Below are positions 32,911 to 40,685 of a DNA stretch of 44,361 nt, piece by piece. Location: positions 1-44,361 of the forward strand of contig JAGAKG010000069.1 in the NCBI GenBank assembly GCA_017625755.1. Direction: 5' to 3'. Source of the stretch: Clostridia bacterium. Lineage in GTDB: Bacteria > Bacillota > Clostridia > Oscillospirales > CAG-272. The stretch's first letter is position 1. Each line of letters starts with the position of its first letter. The translations under genes were made by a program, and so were the position numbers. The notes under the pieces are model-generated. The model saw only the letters and a list, made by a program, of their open reading frames with translations, did no database searches and had not been told where the DNA came from.

Positions 32911-33684
32911 TCATATCTGCCGTCTCATATGCTCCAGCGCCCCTTTTTCAAGGCGGGAGACCTGCGCCTGAGAAATACCTATCTCCTCGGCAATCTCCAT
33001 CTGAGTCTTATTTTGATAATATCTCATATTGATTATAGTCCGCTCCCTCTCGCTCAGACTTTTCATCGCTTCGCGCAGAACTATATTTTCGAGCCATATT
33101 TCGTCCGAGCTGTTTGAGTCGCTGAGCTGGTCCATAACATAAATAGAATCTCCATTCTCGCTATACACGGGCTCGTAAAGTGAAATAGGCTCGATTATCG
33201 CCTCCATCGCGCGGATAACAGCCTCTTTTTTCTCTCCCATACGCGCGGCGATCTCTTCAACCGTGGGATCACACTGCTTTTCGTGGATAAGCTCCTCTCT
33301 CGCCTGAAGTGAGCGGTAGGCGAGGTCGCGCATCGAGCGGCTTATTCTTATGGCGTTGTTGTCGCGCAGATATCTGCGTATCTCGCCGATTATCATAGGA
33401 ACCGCGTAGGTCGAGAATTTTACATCAAGCTCGGTGTTGAAGTTGTCTACCGCCTTGACCAGACCTATGCAGCCGACCTGAAAGAGGTCGTCAAGATTTT
33501 CCTTGCGGTTTGTGAATCTTTGAATGATACTCAACACGAGTCTGAGATTTCCGTATATCAGCTCCTGTCTTGCCTCCATATCTCCTTTTTTTGTTTTTTC
33601 GAGCAGGGTCTTTTTTTCTTCATCGGTCAGAATTTTCAGCTTTGAGGTGTTTACACCGCAAATTTCTACCTTATTGTAGTACAT
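32911..33684 (-). CDS. sigG: Sporulation forespore-specific sigma factor G
   Basis: This 257-residue sigma factor begins MYYNKVEICGVNTSKLKIL, the sigma-G signature. It continues with NLRLVLSIIQRFTNRKENLDDLFQVGCIGLVKAVDNF, KFSTYAVPMIIGEIRRYLRDN (region 2), LYEPVYSENGDSIYVMDQLSD and EIAEEIGISQAQVSRLEKGA (region 4). It drives late forespore genes. ATG 33684 is chosen because conserved sequence begins there; the open frame continues upstream through a hairpin and has no meaning as protein. It is detached from spoIIGA-sigE, which lies 25 kb away in this window, and sits between the GH65 gene and the aromatic operon. Confidence 0.96.
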   Translation of the reverse strand: MYYNKVEICGVNTSKLKILTDEEKKTLLEKTKKGDMEARQELIYGNLRLVLSIIQRFTNRKENLDDLFQVGCIGLVKAVDNFNTELDVKFSTYAVPMIIGEIRRYLRDNNAIRISRSMRDLAYRSLQAREELIHEKQCDPTVEEIAARMGEKKEAVIRAMEAIIEPISLYEPVYSENGDSIYVMDQLSDSNSSDEIWLENIVLREAMKSLSERERTIINMRYYQNKTQMEIAEEIGISQAQVSRLEKGALEHMRRQI

Positions 33685-33691
33685 AACAACA

Positions 33692-33723
33692 AATACTCCC
33701 GATATCTTTATATCGGGAGTATT
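33692..33723 (-). promoter_or_regulatory. 14-bp hairpin covering the sigG ribosome-binding site
   Basis: The perfect arms AATACTCCCGATAT and ATATCGGGAGTATT flank a 4-nt loop, ending 7 nt before the sigG ATG. The only Shine-Dalgarno candidate, GGGAG (11 nt from ATG), lies wholly in the 3' arm. There is no T-run on either side, so it is not a terminator. If transcribed entire it should hold back sigG translation. Confidence 0.75.
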
Positions 33724-33792
33724 GCCTGATTTGGTGCTTTGATATTCATACTTTGGCGTGTTGCTTTTATTTACCAAATCTATTAAATTTCA

Positions 33793-35826
33793 TTAAAGCT
33801 CGATAAGCTTTGCACGCTTTGCTCCATGCTCTGCTTCGATTCTGTATGCCTTGCCCTGTATGTATACCTTGCCTATCGTTATCTTGTTCCAGCCCTCGGG
33901 AAGCACGATATCCTCGCCGAGCCAGTCCTCGGGTTTTGAGTCAAGCGTACCGTTCCACGGCGAGAGCTTGGTAAGTCCCATAATGAGTCCCGCAAGCAGG
34001 CTTCCGCGGTTTGTGAGGAAGTGCGTGGGTATATCGGGACACTTGAAGCTTTCTCTGTCCTCCTCGTCGAGACTGAACTCGGTGCAAGCGAAGAAGGGCT
34101 TGGTGAAGAAGGTGAGGTTGGCTATATCGTAGAAGTATCTCGAGGTCTTGCGGTCGCCTACCCAAGCGGGGAAGATTCCGAGAAATCCCGAGAGCATAGG
34201 GATGTGACAATGGTATTCCATATCGCAGGAGATGCAGTATTCTATATTCTTCTTATCGTTTTCGGGATGCTCCTTGTCGAAGCAAGCATAGGGGAAATAG
34301 GTCATCGCGACAGAGGGAAGAGTCTCTACATTCTCTATTTGCTCGTCGTGCTGAAGAATGACGCCGTCCTCTCTTACTCTCACGCGGAGATTATCGGCGA
34401 TATCAAGCCAGAGATCTCTCTTGCCGTAGCCGAGTCGCTCGGAATACTCCGAACCGATGCGAAGAAGCTTTGATGCGAGGCGGTTGGTGTATGCGTCGTT
34501 ATTGACATTGGGCTGAGCCTCATCCGGCCCCGTCGTGTGGCGCAGCTCGTATCCTCGTTCTGTTTTTTCAACTCGCGTCTGGAGCCATTCGCAGACGCCG
34601 TATATTACGGGCCAAGCCATCTCCTTGAGAAAATACTCGTCGGGGTGCATCTTTGCGTATGCGTCGAAGGCAAGAGCTATGTCGAGGTTGACATGATGCT
34701 CGCCCGCGTGTACCGAACGGGTGGCTATCATCTCGCAGCCGGATATTCCGCTTTCCCACGGGAACTGAATACCGACACAGCCGTTTATCTTAGCGTGATT
34801 CTTAGCGGCGTCTATGCGCTTGAATCTGTAATCAAGCATATTTTTCGCTATATCGGGAGCTGTGAACAGGGGAGTGAGGAACATAAAGCTCTCGGTGTCC
34901 CAGAAAACATGACCGTAATAAAGCTCGGGATAGCTGAGCCCGAAGGGCGCCATAGACATAGGCGTGAACGCTGACATAGAGGACATAAGGTAGAAGTAGG
35001 AAGCGTCTATCACATCCTGCCACTCCTCGCTTGCTCCGTCTATCGTTATTCTGCTCTCCCAAAGCTTTGCCCAAGCCTCTTTGTTCTGCTTGCGGATGAG
35101 GTCTATTCCGTACCACTCGGACATCTTGACCATTCTCTGCGCTTGATTGTGGGGCTGGACATGCATTATAGCGGGTATATAAGATGTGACAAATTCAAGA
35201 GTTGCGTTTTCTCTGACATTGAGCGTTACCCACGGAGACATAGTTTCGTTCAGGCGTTTTTCCGAGATATCTCCAAAGAGCTTGAGCGCCGCTCCCGCGC
35301 AGGACATTCTGTCTGCCGACCAGAACAGGCACTTTCCGTCCTGACCCTTCTCGGCGTCAAAATATCTGACCTCTCCGAGCGAATGCTCCCAACGCTTTGC
35401 GGGGGCGAAAGATACAACGACCTTGAGGTTTTCCATCATCGTGCCCGAGGTTTCGAGCTTGGAGACGAGAAGTGTGGGTGAGGTTCTCGAGCAGAATACG
35501 GTGTATCTGAGCTTGACTTCCTCATAAATACCCTTTATCCAGTGTCTAAGAACTGCATCTGTGCAAAGCTCACCGCAGGAAAAATCATAGGATTGAGAGA
35601 GCGTTTCAGGCTCCATTTTTTCGTTTCTGTAATAAAATTCAAGTCTTGGAGTGGGTATTGCGGCAGGCGCCTCAACCTCTCCGTACTCATTGGCGTAATT
35701 GAAGCCCGCGAGAAATCCCGAGACATTGTCGAAGGGATTTTTACCGTATCTGAAGCCGATAAGACCGTTGGAAAGATATGCCTCGGGGGAATGCTCACCC
35801 CAATTTGTGACAGTATGCTTTTTCAT
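33793..35826 (-). CDS. GH65-type glycoside hydrolase or phosphorylase
   Basis: A 677-residue cytoplasmic enzyme of clan GH-L. The N-terminal beta-sandwich (about 1-240) is followed by an (alpha/alpha)6 barrel with YYGHVFWDTESFMF near 305, QFPWESGISG near 355, HVNLDIALAF near 380, and RHTTGPDEAQPNVNNDAYTN near 440, where the Glu of GPDE is the general acid of GH65. Family members are maltose, trehalose or kojibiose phosphorylases and glucosyl hydrolases. The C-terminal part lacks an obvious phosphate-binding Ser-rich loop, so a hydrolase such as the PGGHG type is possible. Start ATG 35826 follows AAAGGAG by 7 nt. It may process sugar taken up via the solute-binding lipoprotein gene upstream. 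Confidence 0.82.
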   Translation of the reverse strand: MKKHTVTNWGEHSPEAYLSNGLIGFRYGKNPFDNVSGFLAGFNYANEYGEVEAPAAIPTPRLEFYYRNEKMEPETLSQSYDFSCGELCTDAVLRHWIKGIYEEVKLRYTVFCSRTSPTLLVSKLETSGTMMENLKVVVSFAPAKRWEHSLGEVRYFDAEKGQDGKCLFWSADRMSCAGAALKLFGDISEKRLNETMSPWVTLNVRENATLEFVTSYIPAIMHVQPHNQAQRMVKMSEWYGIDLIRKQNKEAWAKLWESRITIDGASEEWQDVIDASYFYLMSSMSAFTPMSMAPFGLSYPELYYGHVFWDTESFMFLTPLFTAPDIAKNMLDYRFKRIDAAKNHAKINGCVGIQFPWESGISGCEMIATRSVHAGEHHVNLDIALAFDAYAKMHPDEYFLKEMAWPVIYGVCEWLQTRVEKTERGYELRHTTGPDEAQPNVNNDAYTNRLASKLLRIGSEYSERLGYGKRDLWLDIADNLRVRVREDGVILQHDEQIENVETLPSVAMTYFPYACFDKEHPENDKKNIEYCISCDMEYHCHIPMLSGFLGIFPAWVGDRKTSRYFYDIANLTFFTKPFFACTEFSLDEEDRESFKCPDIPTHFLTNRGSLLAGLIMGLTKLSPWNGTLDSKPEDWLGEDIVLPEGWNKITIGKVYIQGKAYRIEAEHGAKRAKLIEL

Positions 35827-35873
35827 TTTCGAACTCCTTTGGTTCAAATATATGGCACTTATGCCTTGAACAC

Positions 35874-35902
35874 ATTATAGCATAGCGTGGTATTAAAAAC
35901 AA
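35874..35902 (-). promoter_or_regulatory. Promoter of the GH65-type gene
   Basis: On the minus strand TTGTTT, 17 bp and TATAAT. The short leader contains a small inverted repeat (TTCAA-GGCA-TAAG-TGCC...TTGAA). Confidence 0.68.
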
Positions 35903-36007
35903 GTCCATAGGGGAATTTTGAAGAAAATGGAGAAAAAGTGAAGGCTGAGTCATTCGGTCGCAGAGGTCGTGCTTTGGTTCTGCGCTAAATAAATCAGCCC
36001 ATTTATT

Positions 36008-38188
36008 TTATTGTGGAATTGTCAAGCCCACATCAAGCTTTGCAAGCTCCGCTTTAGTCATACCCTCGTAAAGGGTGAGTGGCTCTTTGCCGTCGTAGGG
36101 AATTATGTTGTACTCAACGGTTCTGAAATCAAAAAAATTTCGTCCGTATGAGGGGTTGTAGTGCGCGTTTCTCTCTATAATATCCTGATACGAGCTTGGC
36201 CATATTGCGTATTTAGCCGCCATACTTGCGTACATTTCTGTATCGCCGCCGTTATAGCCGTGGTGAGCCACCTGAACGAGGTCGCATTTGAGGGTGTCCT
36301 CGTATATCGCGTTGAGCAGAGCGCAGCCGTCCTCTTGCTGGTCGCCAAGAATTATCATTCTGCCCGAGTTGCCCGTAATCGAATATACGACAGACGAGGA
36401 ATTAGTATCTCGCATCTTCTTTTTGTAGAAATTCTCAGAGGTGTAAAGAACATCTATCTTTGTGCTTCCGTATTCAAAGCGCTGACCCGCGTGGGCGATT
36501 ATTACCCGAGTCGAAGGGGAATGTACGCGGAGTCTTTCGTATAGCGGATCGTACCACCTCGTTTTAAGATTCGAAATTTCTTCGTCCGACACGCCGTATT
36601 TTTGCATAAGCTCCTCCCCCGGGAGGTTGTGGACATAGGCTTGTATTTCCACATTTGAGGCGTATGTTTTTAAAAATTCCAAGGAGGCTTCAATGTGGTC
36701 GGTGTGTGGGTGAGTTATCAGCCAAGCCGCGATAACGGGCTTGCCGTCAAGCACATTCTGCGCATTTATGGTGTTGTAAATTTCTGTCGTGTGAGGATTT
36801 CTGAAGCCTCCGTCGATAATTATAAATCTTCCGTCCTCAAGTCTCAGCACATAACCCATATTTCCTGAGGGTTCGGAAAGAGTTGTGAGGCAGGGGGTGG
36901 TTATTTTTTCCACATCAGGCTCACATATTGGCAGGGCGGAGGTTTCTGTGCAATCGACGGCGATCATCATATATCTTACGAAGCCTATTCCCTCGGTGCC
37001 GCCGAGTTTGTCTTGCGTCGTAGGGTCTGTATAGGCTATGTGAGACATTGTGAGTATCGTATATCCGTCTGTCCAGGTTTCAAAAATATTTCCGTTTTCC
37101 TTGGTTGCTCTGTGGCAGGTATAGCCGTTGTCGGCAAGAAGGTCGGTATAGTCCTTAAAATCGGATTTTGAGGCGTTATGTACCGTTATAAAGAAGGAAT
37201 TTGAATGTGAGAGATTCTTCGTTACCTCAACCTCTCCGCCACCCTCGTAAAGCGGCGGCATGCCCGTTCTCGGGGGATTGAAGATTCCAAGCATATTTTC
37301 GGTGATCACAATATCTCCTCCGTTGCCAAGAGTGGTAATATATTCGGCGAAAGTCTCAATTGCGCAGGCTATATTTCCCGTAACGGCAATGTTGCCCTTT
37401 TCATCTACTCCCAACCAAGCGTTTTGATAGTAAGCCTCGCTTGTGGCACTTATCTCTCTGTTTGTGTTTCCTACGGATATCTCCCTGTCCGTCAAGGAAG
37501 TTGAATCATCGCAGACCGCGATATCAATGCCGCAGTCCGCAAACGCAAGACGGAGTCTGGCTGCCGCCTCTTGAGCAGATTTGCTTCCGCTCTCATAGAC
37601 GATGGAATAGTCTGTCGTTTTGCTTTCTGATATCGAAACGGAATCATAGCTTTTGCTCGTGAAGGAAAAATCCTTTTCGATTAAAACCACGCCGTCCTCA
37701 TATATGAGGTTGTTAAGAAGCTGCTCGACAGCGGGGGTGAACAGGTAAAGGTGGTTCGTGGCAATCACTATTTTGTTTCCCTTTACAGAAACCGAGCAGC
37801 TATTGGCATCAAGCGCCGCTTCTGCCGCTTCCGATTCGGAATATTTTGTTTTTCCGAGAAGTATTTCAAGCTTATCGTCGTCCTGCGTGTGAAGCGAGTC
37901 GGGCGTTGCCGATAACTCGACACCGTATTTCTCGGAAAAATGGTTTTTTATGCTGTCTATGGATTTTATGACATCGGTGACTGCCTGAGACTGATAAACT
38001 ATCGACAGCTCTGTCTTGCCGTTCTCCGCAAGTATCAACGCGCTTTCCGCGGGGGTGCTTGAGGAAAAGTTTGTGGTCGAAGCAGATGTTTGTTCCTCAC
38101 CGTCCTCACTTTTGACGCACGACGAAAGTCCCAAGCCAAGAGTAAGGGATAACAAAATGGCAAGAATTAAAATAAGAGATTTTCTCAC
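36008..38188 (-). CDS. Lipoprotein with C-terminal metallo-beta-lactamase domain (paralogue 2)
   Basis: A 726-residue exported lipoprotein: signal peptide with lipobox LSSC (Cys near 24) and a Ser/Thr-rich linker. Two copies of the EIL(I/L)G-type module follow (LEILLGKTKYSES near 107, REISVGNTNREIS near 236), then a middle domain with PPLYEGGGEVEVT near 311. The C-terminal domain is a ComEC-like metallo-beta-lactamase fold: FIIIDGG near 455, THPHTDH near 492 (metal His/Asp), LGDQQEDG near 615 and AHHGYNGG near 641. A secreted metallohydrolase is expected; the substrate (nucleotide, phosphodiester or other) is unknown. The start is GTG at 38188 behind AAGGA. It is a tandem paralogue of the gene at 38323 and shares a 14-base 3' flank with it. 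Confidence 0.82.
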   Translation of the reverse strand: MRKSLILILAILLSLTLGLGLSSCVKSEDGEEQTSASTTNFSSSTPAESALILAENGKTELSIVYQSQAVTDVIKSIDSIKNHFSEKYGVELSATPDSLHTQDDDKLEILLGKTKYSESEAAEAALDANSCSVSVKGNKIVIATNHLYLFTPAVEQLLNNLIYEDGVVLIEKDFSFTSKSYDSVSISESKTTDYSIVYESGSKSAQEAAARLRLAFADCGIDIAVCDDSTSLTDREISVGNTNREISATSEAYYQNAWLGVDEKGNIAVTGNIACAIETFAEYITTLGNGGDIVITENMLGIFNPPRTGMPPLYEGGGEVEVTKNLSHSNSFFITVHNASKSDFKDYTDLLADNGYTCHRATKENGNIFETWTDGYTILTMSHIAYTDPTTQDKLGGTEGIGFVRYMMIAVDCTETSALPICEPDVEKITTPCLTTLSEPSGNMGYVLRLEDGRFIIIDGGFRNPHTTEIYNTINAQNVLDGKPVIAAWLITHPHTDHIEASLEFLKTYASNVEIQAYVHNLPGEELMQKYGVSDEEISNLKTRWYDPLYERLRVHSPSTRVIIAHAGQRFEYGSTKIDVLYTSENFYKKKMRDTNSSSVVYSITGNSGRMIILGDQQEDGCALLNAIYEDTLKCDLVQVAHHGYNGGDTEMYASMAAKYAIWPSSYQDIIERNAHYNPSYGRNFFDFRTVEYNIIPYDGKEPLTLYEGMTKAELAKLDVGLTIPQ

Positions 38189-38219
38189 AAGTCCTTATCC
38201 TTTCTTTAATTGAATTTTG

Positions 38220-38261
38220 GAAAACCGCTCTCACTGTCAAATTCTTAACGGTAAGAGCGGT
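38220..38261 (-). terminator. Probable terminator between the two metallo-beta-lactamase lipoprotein genes
   Basis: ACCGCTCT and AGAGCGGT pair around a 22-nt loop. TTTT follows on the minus strand, and ATTTTTACTT on the plus strand. Confidence 0.5.
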
Positions 38262-38322
38262 ATTTTTACTTAATTATTTATTCGTATTTTTTTGTTCTGC
38301 GCTAAATGCAACAGCCCCATAA

Positions 38323-40521
38323 TTATCCTTCAAGTCCGATATCAAGCTCTGCAAGCTCTGCTTTGGTCATACCCTCGTAGAGGATTATAGCGGGACCAGA
38401 ATTTTTGGGCGCGAGGTTGTATTCAACCGTCTTGTAATCAAAGAGATTTCGCTTGTTTATTGACTGTATATGGCGGTTGCCCGAAATTATCGCTTCCTTT
38501 GAAGCCGACCATATAGCGTAGTCTGCGTCCATGCTTGCGTACATTGCCTCGTCGCCGCCGTTATAGCCGTGGTGCGATACCTGAACGAGGTCGCATTTGA
38601 GTGTGCTGCCGTACATCGCGTCAAGAATTGCGCATCCGCGCTCCTGCTGGTCGCCAAGAATTATCATTCTGCCAGAATTACCCGTTATCGAGTAGAGAAC
38701 AGAGGACTGGTTGGTATCTACCATTGACTTCTTGTAGCTATTCTCAGCAGTCCAGAGAATATCAATATCTATGTCGCCGTACTCAAAGCGCTGTCCCGCG
38801 TGAGCTACGATTATCTTCGCGTCAGGGTAGAATTCAGCTATTCTCTCGTAGAAGGTTACGCCACGCGCTCTCATATTGACATCCTCGTTGTTCGGAGTGC
38901 CCTCGGCGGTGTTTTTGTCAATATATACCTCGTCACCGGGGAGATTGTGAACGAAAGTCTGTATGTCGACTTGCTCGGAATAGTTCTGTATAAAGTCGTT
39001 AGCGGCACCGACATGGTCGATATGGAAGTGAGTTATGAACCAAGCGGCGATAACAGGCTTGCCCTCGCGTGTATTCTGCTCTGTTACCATATTGTATATT
39101 GATTCAGCCGCGACGGGCATTCCGCCGTCAAACACGATAAATCTTCCGTCGGAGAGACGAAGGAGATATCCGCAGCCCGTTCCTATCGTGGTGAGCTGAA
39201 CGGTGGTCGTCTTTGCTATATCTGTTTCAACGGGGGGAAGCGGGGAGTTTTCAACACAATCCACCGCAATAGAGATGTATCTGACATTTCCGAGACTAGC
39301 GGACGCCTGAGGGCTGTCTGTGGTGGCGGGGTCAAGATAGGAGATATGCGCCATAGTCAGAATGGAATATCCGTCAGTCCAGGTCTCAAAAATATTTCCG
39401 TTGAGAGTTTTTGTGCTGTAACGGGTATATCCATGGTCGGCGAGAGTGTCGGTATAATCCTCAAAATCTCCCTTTGACGCTCCGTGTATCGTCAGATAAT
39501 ATGATTTTGAGGGACCGAAGCTGTCTGTGACCTCAACCTCTCCACCACCCTCATAAAGGGGAAGCGTTCCCATACCTATGGGTTCTGTCAGACCGAACAT
39601 AGGAGCAACTACGACGATTTCTCCCATTTCGTTTTTAAGGGAATTTATGTTCTGCGCAAATACAAGAACTCCGCTTTCAAGATGTCCCGTAATTGCGACA
39701 TCGCCCTCGCTGTCGACATCAAGATATGCTTTTCTGTAATAAGCCTCGCTGTCACCCGAAAGGTCTCTGTTAGTGTTTCCTATGAGTATTTCGGGACCTG
39801 CGGACGAGGAAGAATCGTCCATAACATCTATTTCGATGCCGAGACGGGTAAATTCTTCCTTAAGCCGAGTAGCTGCCGCAAGCGCCTCTGCGCTGTCGGC
39901 ATCATACACTATCGTGTAATCGGTCGTCTCTCCGTCGTCGCTGATAGAAGCGTGGTCGACTGTTCCGCTGCTGAAGGAAAAGTCCTTCTCGATCGAGAGG
40001 GTACCGTCCTCAAATGTCAGGCTGTCGAGAAGCTTGTGAATTGCGGTGGGGAAAAGGGCGGGGTGATTTGTCGATACGACTATCTTGTTTCCCTTGACAG
40101 TTATCGAATAGCTGTTATCCTCAAGAGCGTTGAGGTAGGTTGTGGAAGCCTCGTATTTTGTTTTACCGATAAGTATTTCAATTCCGTCGTCATCGCGGGT
40201 ATGTTCTGAATCCTTTGTCGCAGTTATCTCCGCGTCATATTTATTCTCAAAGGTGCTTTTGAGGATATCGAGCAGTATATCTGTGTAGATCTCCGAGTCG
40301 GACTGATAAACGGCTTTGACTTTGACCGTACCGTTTTCTATGAGCTTGAGTGTTTCAACCGCGGGGGGAGCTTCGTCGCCCGAGGGGGGCTGAGTGGTCG
40401 CGCTTGTCGCGGTGGTCTGCTCTGTTTCGTCTCCGTCCTTACTGCAGGAGACCATACCAAAAACGAGCAGGGCAGCCATAATAAGAATTACAGCCGACAA
40501 AAGTATTTTTTTAATCTTCAT
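38323..40521 (-). CDS. Lipoprotein with C-terminal metallo-beta-lactamase domain (paralogue 1)
   Basis: A 732-residue lipoprotein, same plan as the gene at 36008. The signal peptide ends GMVSC (Cys near 26), with an acidic/Thr-rich linker and modules IEILIGKTKYEAS and PEILIGNTNRDLS, each followed by a VKGNKIVVSTNH-like strand and helix. The middle domain has LPLYEGGGEVEVT; the metallo-beta-lactamase domain has FIVFDGG, THFHIDHVGA (metal ligands), LGDQQERG and SHHGYNGG. Both proteins end EGMTKAELA(K/E)LD(V/I)GL. Strict conservation of the metal site in both copies argues that both are active. It is preceded by its own promoter and sits downstream of a solute-binding lipoprotein gene. Confidence 0.82.
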   Translation of the reverse strand: MKIKKILLSAVILIMAALLVFGMVSCSKDGDETEQTTATSATTQPPSGDEAPPAVETLKLIENGTVKVKAVYQSDSEIYTDILLDILKSTFENKYDAEITATKDSEHTRDDDGIEILIGKTKYEASTTYLNALEDNSYSITVKGNKIVVSTNHPALFPTAIHKLLDSLTFEDGTLSIEKDFSFSSGTVDHASISDDGETTDYTIVYDADSAEALAAATRLKEEFTRLGIEIDVMDDSSSSAGPEILIGNTNRDLSGDSEAYYRKAYLDVDSEGDVAITGHLESGVLVFAQNINSLKNEMGEIVVVAPMFGLTEPIGMGTLPLYEGGGEVEVTDSFGPSKSYYLTIHGASKGDFEDYTDTLADHGYTRYSTKTLNGNIFETWTDGYSILTMAHISYLDPATTDSPQASASLGNVRYISIAVDCVENSPLPPVETDIAKTTTVQLTTIGTGCGYLLRLSDGRFIVFDGGMPVAAESIYNMVTEQNTREGKPVIAAWFITHFHIDHVGAANDFIQNYSEQVDIQTFVHNLPGDEVYIDKNTAEGTPNNEDVNMRARGVTFYERIAEFYPDAKIIVAHAGQRFEYGDIDIDILWTAENSYKKSMVDTNQSSVLYSITGNSGRMIILGDQQERGCAILDAMYGSTLKCDLVQVSHHGYNGGDEAMYASMDADYAIWSASKEAIISGNRHIQSINKRNLFDYKTVEYNLAPKNSGPAIILYEGMTKAELAELDIGLEG

Positions 40522-40561
40522 AAGAGTGTTCCTTTCTGTTAAAGAATATCCTACGGGTATA

Positions 40562-40590
40562 ATTATAATATATTATCCTTCTTCGAGCAA
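40562..40590 (-). promoter_or_regulatory. Promoter of the metallo-beta-lactamase lipoprotein gene
   Basis: On the minus strand TTGCTC, 17 bp and TATAAT, about 40 bp before the start codon. Confidence 0.7.
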
Positions 40591-40635
40591 CTGAAAATTG
40601 GTGCATAAATCTTCAAAATCAGTTCTTTTGAAAAG

Positions 40636-40678
40636 CAATAAAAGGTGGGGATTTTCAAAAAATCCCCACCTTTTATTG
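40636..40678 (-). terminator. Terminator of the solute-binding protein gene
   Basis: A stem of up to 20 bp, CAATAAAAGGTGGGGATTTT with its complement, has a very short loop and lies 8 nt past the stop codon. It has T-rich ends on both strands. Confidence 0.92.
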
Positions 40679-40685
40679 TGAATTA

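Noticed and set aside
33692..33723. Hairpin as a terminator of the GH65-type gene
   Set aside because: No T-run follows on either strand, and it ends only 7 nt before the sigG start.
33685..33777. N-terminal extension of sigG
   Set aside because: Conserved sigma-G sequence begins at 33684, and the extension is the hairpin and upstream spacer read as protein.
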